This document shows, piece after piece, positions 1-6,635 of a stretch of 20,622 nt of DNA. The stretch is from a virus: positions 1 to 20,622 of IMG/VR virus record IMGVR_UViG_3300043446_005921. One strand, given 5' to 3'. Every line of letters starts with the position of its first letter. Positions within the stretch are counted from its first letter, which is position 1. The position numbers and the translations under genes are program-made. Under the pieces are notes generated by a model. The model searched no databases and was not told the origin of the DNA. It saw nothing but the letters and a program-made list of their open reading frames with translations.

Positions 1-797
1 CCGTCGGTCGCTTGGCTGAAACCGGCCACGGTGGACTGCACCGTGGTGTTGCTGTCGGCCGAACCGAAGGCGCACAGGCCGACGCGACGGTTGGCGACGC
101 AGTGGGTGCGGATGCCGTCGTACACGGTGGACGAGGCACGGCTGGGGAGGGCGACGCAGCCGACACCGAGTTCGATGCCGAAGTTGGCGAGGGCGGTGAC
201 CGCCTGTGCGTCGGTGACGGCAGCACCCTCGGTGCCTGCCGACACGGAGACCGTGGTGCCGGCACCCGCTGCCGGGAGGCCCGTACCGCCACCGACGACG
301 GCGGTGATGAGGTGCGGCACGTTGGCGTTGATCGCGCTCACGACCTCGGCGTTCGAGGTCAGGTCGCCCGACACGTACTGGGTGACACCCTTGAGGGTGA
401 CGGTGAGGCGCACGTTCGACGTGTTCACGCCGTCGGCGAACGTGAGCGACACGTTCGAGGACCACGCACCGGCGTTCGCCGGGGTGACGGTCAAGGCCAC
501 GCCGGTGGTGCGGCCGTTGATGGCGAGCGTGCCGGAGGTGGCACCGGTGCCGAGGACACGGGTGAAGTAGGCGCGGGTGCCGCCCTCCTCGAAGTACGTC
601 TGGGCCTGCTGGTAGAGGACACCGGTCGACGCGAAGTCACCGAAGTACCTCTGGAAGTCGGTCATCGACGTGCAGAGCTGGGCGGCGGCGGTGGGACCGC
701 GTTCCGCTTCGCCTGCCATGAACAGGGTGCTTGCGGGGTTCGTCGTGGTCCCCGAGAGACCGGAACGAACACCTGTGCTGACGACGACGCCGGGCAT
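1..797 (-). CDS. Phage contractile tail sheath protein, N-terminal part (cut by window edge)
   Basis: About 265 residues are visible and the C-terminus lies outside the window. The protein polymerises around the tail tube and contracts during DNA injection, which marks the phage as a myovirus. The N-terminus begins MPGVVVSTGVRSG, matching the PGVYV-type opening of sheath proteins. It is followed by a FMAGEAERGPTAAAQ segment (about residues 26-40), FQRYFGDF, and FEEGGTRAYFTRVLG (about 69-83), which together are the classic N-terminal sheath signature. The region after residue 90 is Thr/Val/Gly-rich beta structure, as in the variable insertion domain. The ATG at 797 overlaps the upstream stop by one base (TGATG), so it is probably translationally coupled. 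The conserved C-terminal polymerisation domain cannot be checked here. Confidence 0.93.
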   Translation of the reverse strand, partial: MPGVVVSTGVRSGLSGTTTNPASTLFMAGEAERGPTAAAQLCTSMTDFQRYFGDFASTGVLYQQAQTYFEEGGTRAYFTRVLGTGATSGTLAINGRTTGVALTVTPANAGAWSSNVSLTFADGVNTSNVRLTVTLKGVTQYVSGDLTSNAEVVSAINANVPHLITAVVGGGTGLPAAGAGTTVSVSAGTEGAAVTDAQAVTALANFGIELGVGCVALPSRASSTVYDGIRTHCVANRRVGLCAFGSADSNTTVQSTVAGFSQATD

Positions 798-1075
798 CAG
801 TTCTCCTTCGCCTTGCTGGACTTCTTCTTGGGATCGTTGGTCGGGTCGCCGCCGTCACCGTCGACGGACGGTTCGGGGGCACCGATCGGCTCGGTGGTGG
901 CGACCGGTGCGGCACCGTCGTCGTCGACGAGGATGACCTCGCCGACGAGCAGCATCTTGACGAGCACCGGGTCGGTGTCGTCCACGTCCATCCGGCCGTA
1001 ACCGGGGACGAGTTCGCCCCTCTCGGTCACCTTGACGGGCTGGTCTGTCGTGTTGAAGACGGTCACCTTTGACAT
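797..1075 (-). CDS. Small protein between tail terminator and sheath, positional counterpart of Mu gp38 (DUF2635-like)
   Basis: 92 residues. A compact beta-rich N-terminal half (residues 1-50, MSKVTVFNTTDQPVKV then GYGRMDVDDTDPVLV) is followed by an Asp/Pro/Gly linker and a very basic tail, KKKSSKAK. The protein sits directly upstream of the sheath and downstream of a tail-terminator-like gene. Phage Mu places its DUF2635 protein gp38 in the same position, and the pattern of a G-x-V-P turn, a D-x-D step and a final GEVILVD strand is compatible, though similarity is weak. An in-frame GTG-led extension to 1111 exists, but it would read through a candidate -10 box at 1084-1089. I prefer the ATG at 1075, which would then be leaderless. 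The function (tail assembly) is inferred from position. Confidence 0.8.
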   Translation of the reverse strand: MSKVTVFNTTDQPVKVTERGELVPGYGRMDVDDTDPVLVKMLLVGEVILVDDDGAAPVATTEPIGAPEPSVDGDGGDPTNDPKKKSSKAKEN

Positions 1076-1083
1076 CGGACGGC

Positions 1084-1089
1084 ACACTA
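1084..1089 (-). promoter_or_regulatory. Candidate -10 box TAGTGT of a leaderless promoter for the gene at 1075
   Basis: On the minus strand the sequence TGTAGTGTG ends so that the hexamer TAGTGT (fits TAnnnT) lies 8 nt before the ATG at 1075. There is no Shine-Dalgarno sequence. The same nonamer at the same distance precedes the ATG at 6627. No good -35 is visible. The reading as a promoter is inferred from this conservation. Confidence 0.45.
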
Positions 1090-1104
1090 CACCGACACCC
1101 AACA

Positions 1105-1136
1105 CTCCCACGGAAAGCAGGTCACTGCCGTGGGAG
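1105..1136 (-). terminator. Hairpin at the end of the neck gene (possible terminator)
   Basis: A perfect 9-bp stem (CTCCCACGG at 1105-1113 pairing with CCGTGGGAG at 1128-1136) flanks a 14-nt loop that contains the stop codon of the gene ending at 1122. It sits just upstream of the candidate leaderless promoter for the next gene. There is no U-run downstream on the minus strand, so an intrinsic terminator is only a possibility. It could also be a processing or attenuation structure. Confidence 0.4.
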
Positions 1137-1715
1137 GGGGAAGTAGGTGGAGGTCAGCGACAACGGGTCGGCGACGGTCCCGGTGGCGATGTCCTCGCGC
1201 ACGATCGCCTCGTTCAGCGACAACTCGTACGACAGGTACGCCCCGGCTACCGCCCGGTCACCCTTCACGTAGGTGATGTCGGAGAACTCCTCGCGCACCG
1301 TCGTCTCGTCCAGCAGCAAGTCGTGGCCGGCGTGGAGGTCACCGGCGACGAGGCACGGCCGGTCCAGCAGCGAGGCCCGCAGCACAGTGGTGAGCCGGTC
1401 CCTCGTCTCGGTGACCATCTCGGCGGAGTCCTGCCGGACCCACAGGTAGGTGCGCATCCCGTAAGTGCACCGGTAGACCGGGTTCAACCCGTCGGTGTAG
1501 TCGATCCTGCTCACCCGTTGCGTCGACAACTGGACGGTGATGAGCATCGGCCACACGTCGATCGCCGGTGGTTCGTACGGGTAGTAGGCCGTCGGCAACG
1601 GGAGCCGGCGGTCGTCGAGCTGCCACAGGTTGCGGTAGCTGCCGATGCGGCGCGGCATGTCCCACTGCAGATAGGACGTCACGTACTGTTTCGCCGACCA
1701 CGGTCCGGACATCAT
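1122..1715 (-). CDS. Probable tail terminator / neck protein
   Basis: 197 residues. I do not recognise a sequence family with certainty. The gene lies after a gpG-like gene and before the DUF2635-like and sheath genes, which is where Mu-type phages keep the tail terminator (Mu gp37, DUF1834) that caps the tail tube and joins it to the head. Visible features are an aromatic N-terminal third (WSAKQYVTSYLQWDMPRR), a helix around VTETRDRLTTVLRASLLD (about residues 110-127) and an acidic C-terminal half, as expected of alpha/beta terminator folds. Two ATGs abut (ATGATG at 1715 and 1712). 1715 gives the 4-base ATGA overlap common in this operon, and an AAGG lies 8 nt upstream. Frame and start are fairly safe; function is inferred from synteny. 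Confidence 0.75.
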   Translation of the reverse strand: MMSGPWSAKQYVTSYLQWDMPRRIGSYRNLWQLDDRRLPLPTAYYPYEPPAIDVWPMLITVQLSTQRVSRIDYTDGLNPVYRCTYGMRTYLWVRQDSAEMVTETRDRLTTVLRASLLDRPCLVAGDLHAGHDLLLDETTVREEFSDITYVKGDRAVAGAYLSYELSLNEAIVREDIATGTVADPLSLTSTYFPLPRQ

Positions 1716-2185
1716 GTGAACAACCTTGTGAGGCCGTTCGTGGCACCGTTGGGGACGATGTGGCCGGCCACGCGGCGCGCCATGAGTTCGGCGAACCCGG
1801 GGGGCTCGAACACGATGCGTCGGGCCGGCATGTGCCGTGTGCCGAACTGGTGGAACCCGGCGACCTCGTTGTCGACGGCGAACGACGCACCCTTGTTGCC
1901 GACCCGGTGCTTGAGGGAGAACACGGCGGCGGCGAGGTCGCCGTCGTTGACGAGCGTGGGGGCCGGGCCGTAGCCGTGCTTGACACGCCAGTTCGTGGTG
2001 TAGGGGGACAGCGGGGCCCAGCCGCCGACCTGTGAACCGTCCGACGCGAAGTTGACGGCGAACTCGGCCTCGAGGAACTCGCCGGCCTCGGTCAGCGGAC
2101 CGACGTAGGACTTCATCGCCGTCTTGATCTCGTCGACGAGGGCTATCGCCTCGCTGGCGTCGACGCTGTAGTTGACGCGGCTCAC
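1712..2185 (-). CDS. Mu gpG-like virion morphogenesis / tail completion protein
   Basis: 157 residues. It resembles the phage virion morphogenesis (Mu gpG, HK97 gp10-like) family, small neck proteins needed to join heads and tails. Supporting features are an N-terminal helical stretch (SEAIALVDEIKTAMKSY), then GGWAPLSPYT (about residues 54-63). Next come LVNDGDLAAAV (about 78-88), corresponding to the family's L-x-x-T/D-G-x-L core, and FHQFGTRHMPARRIVF (about 110-125), the family's typical HQ-F/G-G-T-...-M-P-A-R-P/R motif. The start is GTG at 2185, overlapping the upstream stop as GTGA. The downstream gene begins in its stop codon. It is part of an uninterrupted connector-gpG-terminator-sheath run. 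Confidence 0.85.
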   Translation of the reverse strand: MSRVNYSVDASEAIALVDEIKTAMKSYVGPLTEAGEFLEAEFAVNFASDGSQVGGWAPLSPYTTNWRVKHGYGPAPTLVNDGDLAAAVFSLKHRVGNKGASFAVDNEVAGFHQFGTRHMPARRIVFEPPGFAELMARRVAGHIVPNGATNGLTRLFT

Positions 2186-2799
2186 GGCTTCTTCCGCTTG
2201 AACCGACGGAGCGTCTTGCGGTCGGCGTCGGTGAGCCCGATCTCGGCGACGGTGGCCGCACGGTTCTGGAAGTCCTTGAGGCCGAGCACGTCGTCGGTCA
2301 TGTTCTGCATCTCCCGTGCGGCGGCGCGCAGGACGACCAGTTTCACGATGGCGTTGTCCGCGAGCCCGGCGGTGTAGGTCACGTTGAGGCGGTCGTTGCG
2401 CCCGCACGCCCAGATGTCCAGCCCCCACCTGCGGACCGCGTAGTGGGTGCCGTCGACGAGGGTGTGGCCCGTCGCGTCCCCGACCGGGAAGATGACCACC
2501 GAGTCGACGCTCACCACGGGGGCGTTGCGGAACGACAGCATGAACGGGGGCATCACGAACCGGGCCATGCTGTCGGCACGGTCGAGGGTCCGGTCGTAGA
2601 AGTAGGAACTCGCCCAGATCGGGGTGTACGTGTCGTCCACGTAGTAGTCCTCGTTGAACTGGCGCACCTCGACCGGACGGTTCAGTTCCGCCTCGACCTC
2701 GGCCTGCACGCCGGCGATGACGAGCGCGGCGTTGTCCTCCTGACGGTTGGTCAGGGTCCGGTCCATGTAGTCGGCGAGTTCGGCGACCGAGACGATCAC
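2182..2799 (-). CDS. Head-tail connector (gp6-like adaptor)
   Basis: 205 residues, the usual size for gp6/gp15-type head-tail adaptors that form a ring under the portal. The N-terminal helices (VAELADYMDRTLTNRQEDNAAL...AEVEAELNRPVEVRQF) match the family's opening, in which an index or position helix precedes an E-x-x-x-x-R-x-x-E helix. The middle contains APVVSVDSVVIF and the DGTHYAVRRWG turn, and the end is Arg/Lys-rich helices (LKDFQNR...RRFKRKKP). The start is GTG at 2799, one base after the upstream TGA. An in-frame extension to 2835 would overlap the upstream gene and looks non-coding. Its order with the following gpG-like gene supports the assignment. Confidence 0.78.
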   Translation of the reverse strand: MIVSVAELADYMDRTLTNRQEDNAALVIAGVQAEVEAELNRPVEVRQFNEDYYVDDTYTPIWASSYFYDRTLDRADSMARFVMPPFMLSFRNAPVVSVDSVVIFPVGDATGHTLVDGTHYAVRRWGLDIWACGRNDRLNVTYTAGLADNAIVKLVVLRAAAREMQNMTDDVLGLKDFQNRAATVAEIGLTDADRKTLRRFKRKKP

Positions 2800-2800
2800 C

Positions 2801-3019
2801 TCAGTTGCCGCCGAGCAACCTGCCGCCCAGACCACGGAGGAACCGGGACAGTGCCCCCGGTCGCCGCGACGGACGGGACGGACGTGACGGACGGACCGGC
2901 TCGACGTCGGGGAGTTCGTCGGCTGATCCGATGGGGTTGCCGGCGGCGTCGAGGATGACGCCGGGCACGTCCCTCAGCGGTTCGAGTTCGCTGTCTGCGC
3001 CGCTCCGGGTGGGGGCCAT
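2801..3019 (-). CDS. Small Arg/Pro-rich protein, unknown function
   Basis: 72 residues. It begins MAPTRSGADSELEPLRDVPG and contains the segment PSRPSRPSRRP (about residues 44-54) and a Gly/Leu/Arg amphipathic C-terminus (SRFLRGLGGRLLGGN). The Ser-Arg-Pro repeat reflects short tandem GACGGACGG-type repeats at about 2870-2895. The ATG at 3019 is preceded by a strong AGGAGG four bases upstream (3024-3029), so it is very probably translated even though it is short. It lies 2 nt ahead of the connector gene. The basic, proline-rich character could suit nucleic-acid or capsid contact. No family is recognised. Confidence 0.75.
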   Translation of the reverse strand: MAPTRSGADSELEPLRDVPGVILDAAGNPIGSADELPDVEPVRPSRPSRPSRRPGALSRFLRGLGGRLLGGN

Positions 3020-3046
3020 GTTTCCTCCTGCGATGATGTGACCGCG

Positions 3047-3052
3047 AAGTTA
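3047..3052 (-). promoter_or_regulatory. Possible -10 box TAACTT ahead of the neck/tail operon
   Basis: The 69-bp gap between the ParB-like gene (ending 3089) and the gene at 3019 holds TAACTT on the minus strand. This would put a start near 3040, followed by a short leader with the AGGAGG site. No convincing -35 is present. Two GTGACC-type motifs (3035-3043 and 3082-3089) flank it. This is a weak call. Confidence 0.28.
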
Positions 3053-3088
3053 CCGCACCCGGTGGTTCCCGTGCTGAACGAGTGTGAC

Positions 3089-3652
3089 CTAGTTGTCCGG
3101 GTTGATCGGGTACTCGTATGACATGGCTGAGGTGACCTCGCCCGGTTTCGGGGCCTCGATCGGCACCCACGCCCTCGAGTACTGGTGCTGGCCGACCGCC
3201 TTCATCTTGACGTAGCGGGCATCGCGGAGGACGTCGAACTCCTCGGACGTCATGCACAACGCCCGGCGCAGACCGTTGGGGTCGTACTTGCCCGACGCGA
3301 GCACCTCGTTGAGCAGGCCCGACACGCGTTTCGCGACGACCATCCCCCTGCCACGGTTCAGCCTCATGTGCATCACCATGGCGTCGACCTCGTCGCAGTC
3401 GACGACGTTCACCGGCACCTTGTCCCCGAGGGCCGACGCGACCCTCGGTTCGGTGACCAGCAGCCGGTACCGTTGGTTGCCGTCGATGACGAGCCCGTCC
3501 CGGTTGACGACGAGGGGGCAGAGCCAGCCGTGCCCCAACAGCGAGTCGGTCAGGAGCCGTTCGTCGGGGCGCAGCACGAAACTGGTCGCCCATGGCGCCG
3601 GGGTGAGCTCGCCCACCTTGCGGGCGGTCGTGTTCATGATCTTGTCCCTCAT
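3089..3652 (-). CDS. ParB/Srx-fold protein (IbrB-like), second of two
   Basis: 187 residues. A ParB N-terminal-like domain covers about residues 12-105: an opening ELTPAPWATSFV, then WLCPLVVNRDGLVIDGNQRY with the family's G-N-Q-R-Y-R box at about 58-63. That box corresponds to the CTP/phosphate-binding G-E-R-R box of ParB. No ParB helix-turn-helix DNA-binding domain is evident downstream; the remaining residues (LLNEVLASGKYDPNG, then LRDARYVKMKAVGQH) are mostly helical. The start ATG at 3652 overlaps the stop of the PAPS-reductase-like gene as ATGA. Pairs of a PAPS-reductase-like protein and a ParB-like protein are known as IbrA/IbrB in enterobacteria and recur in phages. The biochemical role of the pair is unclear to me, so only the fold and partnership are claimed. 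Confidence 0.82.
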   Translation of the reverse strand: MRDKIMNTTARKVGELTPAPWATSFVLRPDERLLTDSLLGHGWLCPLVVNRDGLVIDGNQRYRLLVTEPRVASALGDKVPVNVVDCDEVDAMVMHMRLNRGRGMVVAKRVSGLLNEVLASGKYDPNGLRRALCMTSEEFDVLRDARYVKMKAVGQHQYSRAWVPIEAPKPGEVTSAMSYEYPINPDN

Positions 3653-4779
3653 CCGTCCATCTCCGCCTGTGCGGCCTGCTTGCGTTTCCAGTCCTTCGTC
3701 TTCGGCCCGACCGGACGTGGGCTCGTGTTGTGGAACTCGTTCAGCATCAGCGACCTGACGAGCCACCCGATCGGGTAGGAGAGCGGGTCGTTGAGGTGTT
3801 TCTTGCGGAACTCGGCCGCGAAACCCATGGCCGCCTTCTTCATCCCCGGGGTGAGCATGTTGTCGGCGATGCAGTTGCGGACACCGTCCCACCCGTCGGC
3901 GGCGTAGTCGTCGATCAGCGTGTCGATGTCGAACTCGGGCCACAGCCGGTACTGGGCGTCGATCTGCGGGAACGCCTCGTACAGGGGTTGGTACCACTCG
4001 GGTTCGGCGGCGATGTAGTCGCGCAGCCGGCGGATGCTGACCGAGTGGAGGGGGATGCCGACGCGTTGCACGCCACCGACCATCGACGCGAGGTCGTAGT
4101 ACTCGCACCACGACGCACCGTGTTCCTCGTGGAGGAACTTCGCCACGTCCGCCTCGAGCCAGTCGTAGATCGGTTTGCCGAACATCAACGGGATCGACTT
4201 CGGCATCTTGAACGGCTTGGTGATGTAGTTCTCGTTCAGCTTGTTCACGACCGACCGGTAGCGCACCATCGACTCGTTGGCGCGAACCCCGGTGAGGAAG
4301 CAGGTGCGACCGACCTTGCCCTGCATCGTGTAGTAGTCGATGGACTCGGGGATGGCCTCGTACTCGGAGAGCCCGAAGTGGCGGGCGGTGATCGCCCACG
4401 GCGGCATCTGCCGGGTGAGCCGCCCACGGTCCCGTCGGCCACCCGACCACAGCAGCACGTACTCGCGTCGTCCGAGCACCCAGCACTCCTGCCCGACGGG
4501 GAGCGCGTACCATTCCATGTCGACCCAGTCGTAGGAACGGACCTCCTCCACGAACTTGACGACAGCGGGCGACACCATCTCCTCGTCGCGGAAGATCACC
4601 TTGACGGGGCCGAGGCCGCGTTCCTCGTGGACCTCCTTGGCGAGGTAGAGGACGGCGGTGGAGTCCTTGCCACCCGAGAACTGGACGGCGACGGTGTCGA
4701 AGGTGTCGTAGATGTGCCGGATTCGTTGCCGTGCCCCGTCGACGCACGACATGTCGAGGAACATCCGCTGACGGCTCAC
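3649..4779 (-). CDS. PAPS reductase-family PP-loop ATPase (IbrA-like)
   Basis: 376 residues. The adenine-nucleotide alpha-hydrolase PP-loop SGGKDS is at residues 35-40, in the context FDTVAVQFSGGKDSTAVLY. An acidic strand follows (VIFRDEEMVSP), and GRTCFLTGVRANESMVRYR (about 173-191) matches the conserved G-x-R-x-x-E-S-x-x-R of the family. The C-terminal half, including the FGKPIYDWLEADV segment and a helical tail, is longer than in sulfate-assimilation CysH and fits the IbrA/DUF3440-type branch. The Cys pair of true thioredoxin-dependent PAPS reductases is not obvious. The start is GTG at 4779 (ATG at 4764 is the alternative), overlapping the stop of a 10-codon mini-frame. It is flanked on both sides by ParB-like genes, with an ATGA overlap to the downstream one. 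Probable nucleotide or sulfur chemistry; substrate unknown. Confidence 0.88.
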   Translation of the reverse strand: MSRQRMFLDMSCVDGARQRIRHIYDTFDTVAVQFSGGKDSTAVLYLAKEVHEERGLGPVKVIFRDEEMVSPAVVKFVEEVRSYDWVDMEWYALPVGQECWVLGRREYVLLWSGGRRDRGRLTRQMPPWAITARHFGLSEYEAIPESIDYYTMQGKVGRTCFLTGVRANESMVRYRSVVNKLNENYITKPFKMPKSIPLMFGKPIYDWLEADVAKFLHEEHGASWCEYYDLASMVGGVQRVGIPLHSVSIRRLRDYIAAEPEWYQPLYEAFPQIDAQYRLWPEFDIDTLIDDYAADGWDGVRNCIADNMLTPGMKKAAMGFAAEFRKKHLNDPLSYPIGWLVRSLMLNEFHNTSPRPVGPKTKDWKRKQAAQAEMDG

Positions 4780-4808
4780 CCGCCGCCCCGCCGGTCGGTT
4801 TTCGTCAT
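4776..4808 (-). other. 10-codon mini-frame linking ParB-like and PAPS-like genes
   Basis: One base after the stop of the upstream ParB-like gene, an ATG at 4808 opens a frame encoding MTKTDRRGGG. Its TGA overlaps the GTG start of the PAPS-reductase-like gene (GTGA). It may carry ribosomes across the 30-nt gap so that the third gene is coupled. The alternative is chance, since the peptide itself shows no function. Confidence 0.3.
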
Positions 4809-4809
4809 C

Positions 4810-5589
4810 TCAGACCTCCGAGTGGGCGTCGATGAAGGACATCAGCTTCGCCGTGATGGTGTCGCCGTCGTAGGCGGGCTGGGCGCGCAACCAGCGCACG
4901 AAGTCCCACCACCGGCCCATCTGCGACGCCTCGTCGAACACGATGTTGTAGGAGAACACGGCCTGCTTGGTGCCGGCCTGCCCGGTAACGGTAGCGCCAC
5001 CGGTGACGGCGGCGTTCTGGTCGATCCCCTTGGGGGCCTCGTAGCGAGACGGTTCGTCGAGGGTGACGGGTCGGGTGACGGTGGGGGCGAGCGTCGGGTC
5101 GGTGAGCACGGGGGGGATGTACCCGCCGGACGCGCCGGGTGCGGCAAGGCCGCTGCCGACGGTCTCGGCGTCGACGCCCATGGAGGCAATCTCGAAGTCG
5201 TCCCAACCGACCGAGTCGAACAGTTCGGGCATCTCGTCGTACACGTCGACGATGTGGTCGTGGAGGCGGCCCTTGTCGATTGACCCGAGCTCGCCGAACC
5301 TGTTCTCGACGAGGGCGAACGCTATGGCGTCGGCCTCGCTGCCGGTCATCTCGGTGACGGCGAGCCGGTCCCAGCCGAGGCGTTTCGCCGCTTCCAGCTG
5401 GTGGTTGCCGGACATCACCGTGGAGGTGCCGTCGCCGTTCGCCTTGACCACGATCGGTTTGAGCTGCCCGAACCGCTGGTACGACCGCATGATCGCGTCG
5501 ACGTTGCCGTTGCGCGGGTTGTCGGGGAGCGGGACGAGCGTGTTGACGGCGACGGCGAGCTTCTCAAGGGAGGGGTGGATGTTGTTCAT
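4810..5589 (-). CDS. ParB-like nuclease-fold protein, first of two
   Basis: 259 residues. The N-terminal ParB domain (about residues 8-110) is well formed. It shows NTLVPLPDNPRNGN (16-29), the helix VDAIMRSYQRFGQLKPIVV, and the nucleotide-binding box SGNHQLEAAKRLGW (60-73), followed by DAIAFALVENRFGELGSID. Such stand-alone ParB-N proteins in phages are annotated as ParB-like nucleases or DNA-modification partners. The C-terminal 120 residues have a low-complexity Gly/Pro/Thr linker (about 145-200) and then a distinct globular segment (KQAVFSYNIVFDEASQMGRWW...DAHSEV, about 207-259) that I do not recognise. The start ATG at 5589 overlaps the upstream stop (ATGA) and has GAGGAG four bases ahead. 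It heads the cassette with the PAPS-like and second ParB-like genes. Confidence 0.85.
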   Translation of the reverse strand: MNNIHPSLEKLAVAVNTLVPLPDNPRNGNVDAIMRSYQRFGQLKPIVVKANGDGTSTVMSGNHQLEAAKRLGWDRLAVTEMTGSEADAIAFALVENRFGELGSIDKGRLHDHIVDVYDEMPELFDSVGWDDFEIASMGVDAETVGSGLAAPGASGGYIPPVLTDPTLAPTVTRPVTLDEPSRYEAPKGIDQNAAVTGGATVTGQAGTKQAVFSYNIVFDEASQMGRWWDFVRWLRAQPAYDGDTITAKLMSFIDAHSEV

Positions 5590-5765
5590 TCTTCTCCTCG
5601 GGTGCTGTCCGGGACCCACACCCGGTACGGTTCGCCGACGACGGTGGTGGGGTTCTTCCCGCACCTGCCGCACCGCCCGCGTTGGAAGGCGACGGCGAGC
5701 GGCACGGGCCACACCCTGCAGTCGCACGGCATGTCGACCACGTCCAGCCAGTGGCCGTCGGTCAC
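5586..5765 (-). CDS. Small zinc-binding (treble Cys-pair) protein
   Basis: 59 residues. Four cysteines form two pairs, C14-x-C16 and C32-x2-C35 (within QRGRCGRCGKNP), a spacing suited to a single zinc ribbon. His5 is also available. The C-terminal strand GEPYRVWVPDSTRG completes a possible beta-hairpin. The start is GTG at 5765, overlapping the upstream stop as GTGA, and the stop overlaps the ParB-like gene's ATG. The protein is therefore locked into the resolvase-to-ParB operon. The role is unknown; zinc ribbons of this size often bind nucleic acid or another protein. Confidence 0.72.
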   Translation of the reverse strand: MTDGHWLDVVDMPCDCRVWPVPLAVAFQRGRCGRCGKNPTTVVGEPYRVWVPDSTRGEE

Positions 5766-6118
5766 CACGTCGCCACCTGCGAGCGGACGTTGGCGTTCAG
5801 GGTGCGCAACGCGTCGATGGCCGACCGGACGCTCGTCAGCTTCTCGCGCTTGGCGCGCATGAGTCCCTCGGCGATCTTCCAGTCCATGTGGATGCCGGCG
5901 GTCTGGTAGTCGGCCCATGCCTCGCGCTGCTTGATGCTGCCCTCGGCCGACAGGTACGCCTTGGCCGCTTCCGCCTTGTAGATGGCTTCCTTCTTCGCAG
6001 CGTCCTCGGAGAGTCGCTCGAACGCCTCCGTCTCGTCCTCGAGGTGGTTGAGCAGACGCATGATCTCGTCCTCGATCTCTACTTGCGAGATGGGTGTGTT
6101 GCGGGTCCTCGTGTTCAC
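5762..6118 (-). CDS. Small all-helical (coiled-coil) protein, unknown function
   Basis: 118 residues, almost entirely helical and charged. It contains EIEDEIMRLLNHLEDETEAF (about 14-33), then AAKKEAIYKAEAAKAYLSAEG, then KQREAWADYQTA, and finally a Lys/Arg-rich helix MRAKREKLTSVRSAIDALRTL. The heptad-like pattern suggests a coiled-coil dimer. The start is GTG at 6118 in a GTGA overlap with the RuvC-like gene, and the end overlaps the zinc protein gene. I recall similar short helical proteins encoded beside phage recombination genes, but I cannot name a family, so function is not assigned. Confidence 0.72.
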   Translation of the reverse strand: MNTRTRNTPISQVEIEDEIMRLLNHLEDETEAFERLSEDAAKKEAIYKAEAAKAYLSAEGSIKQREAWADYQTAGIHMDWKIAEGLMRAKREKLTSVRSAIDALRTLNANVRSQVATW

Positions 6119-6627
6119 ATGTCCTCCGGCCATTTGACGGCTTCGAGTGCGGCGGTGTGCGCCCGCGGCCACTGGTGACGCGGCCTGCCCAGACGGGTGA
6201 GTCCCATCTCCTGCAGCACCCACGCGTCGCACTGGTCCTCGGCCCCCTTGCCCGCCCACAGCAGCCCGGTGCGTGCCGAGACGGCCGACACGACCTCGGC
6301 CTTGGCGGCGTTCCCCTTGCCGGTGGCGAACTTGGCACGGCACGTCGGCGGAACGTCGACGTAGGGGACGGAGCGTCGCCACAGTTCGTGCCTCACCACG
6401 CCGCCGAGTTCGCCGAGGGCGTGCGCGTGGGAGTTCCGGGACGAGAACGAGTACCCCTCGACGACCACGAACGGGTCGGGGGCCGCCCCGACGGCGTCGA
6501 GGACGAACCCGAGCACCCCGTCCAGTCGTTCCATCCCCTTGGTCTTCGGTTGGAAGGACGCGGTCGTGTCCCCGTGGGCCACCCCGGTCGAGGTGAGGCT
6601 CAGGTCTAGGCCGATCACATAGGTCAT
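6115..6627 (-). CDS. RuvC-like Holliday junction resolvase
   Basis: 170 residues, the normal RuvC length. It has the RNase H-like fold acidic residues: D8 in GLDLSLTSTG (6-15), E57 in FVVVEGYSFSS (53-63), and D131/D134 in AEDQCDAW (129-136), with a basic K-rich stretch TGKGNAAKAEVV between. Such phage enzymes cleave four-way and branched DNA arising in replication and recombination so that concatemers can be packaged. The start chosen is ATG at 6627. An in-frame extension to 6705 would cross the divergent promoter region and reads as non-coding. There is no Shine-Dalgarno, and a TGTAGTGT element ends 8 nt upstream, suggesting a leaderless message. It heads a run of overlapping genes leading into the ParB/PAPS cassette. 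Confidence 0.88.
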   Translation of the reverse strand: MTYVIGLDLSLTSTGVAHGDTTASFQPKTKGMERLDGVLGFVLDAVGAAPDPFVVVEGYSFSSRNSHAHALGELGGVVRHELWRRSVPYVDVPPTCRAKFATGKGNAAKAEVVSAVSARTGLLWAGKGAEDQCDAWVLQEMGLTRLGRPRHQWPRAHTAALEAVKWPEDM

Positions 6628-6635
6628 ACGGAAAC

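Noticed and set aside
1076-1111. N-terminal extension of the small gene before the sheath.
   Set aside because: It would cover the TGTAGTGTG element shared with the resolvase promoter and encodes an unconvincing peptide.
1105-1136. Confident intrinsic terminator.
   Set aside because: The stem is good, but the loop is long and no U-run follows on the minus strand, so it was kept only as a low-confidence feature.
3730-5283. A 517-codon plus-strand frame.
   Set aside because: It lies antisense to the PAPS-like and ParB-like genes, whose motifs (SGGKDS, GNHQLEAA) are unmistakable.
5063-6178. A 371-codon plus-strand frame across the ParB, zinc-protein and helical-protein genes.
   Set aside because: It crosses three coupled minus-strand genes and reads as Arg/Ser-rich filler without a domain.
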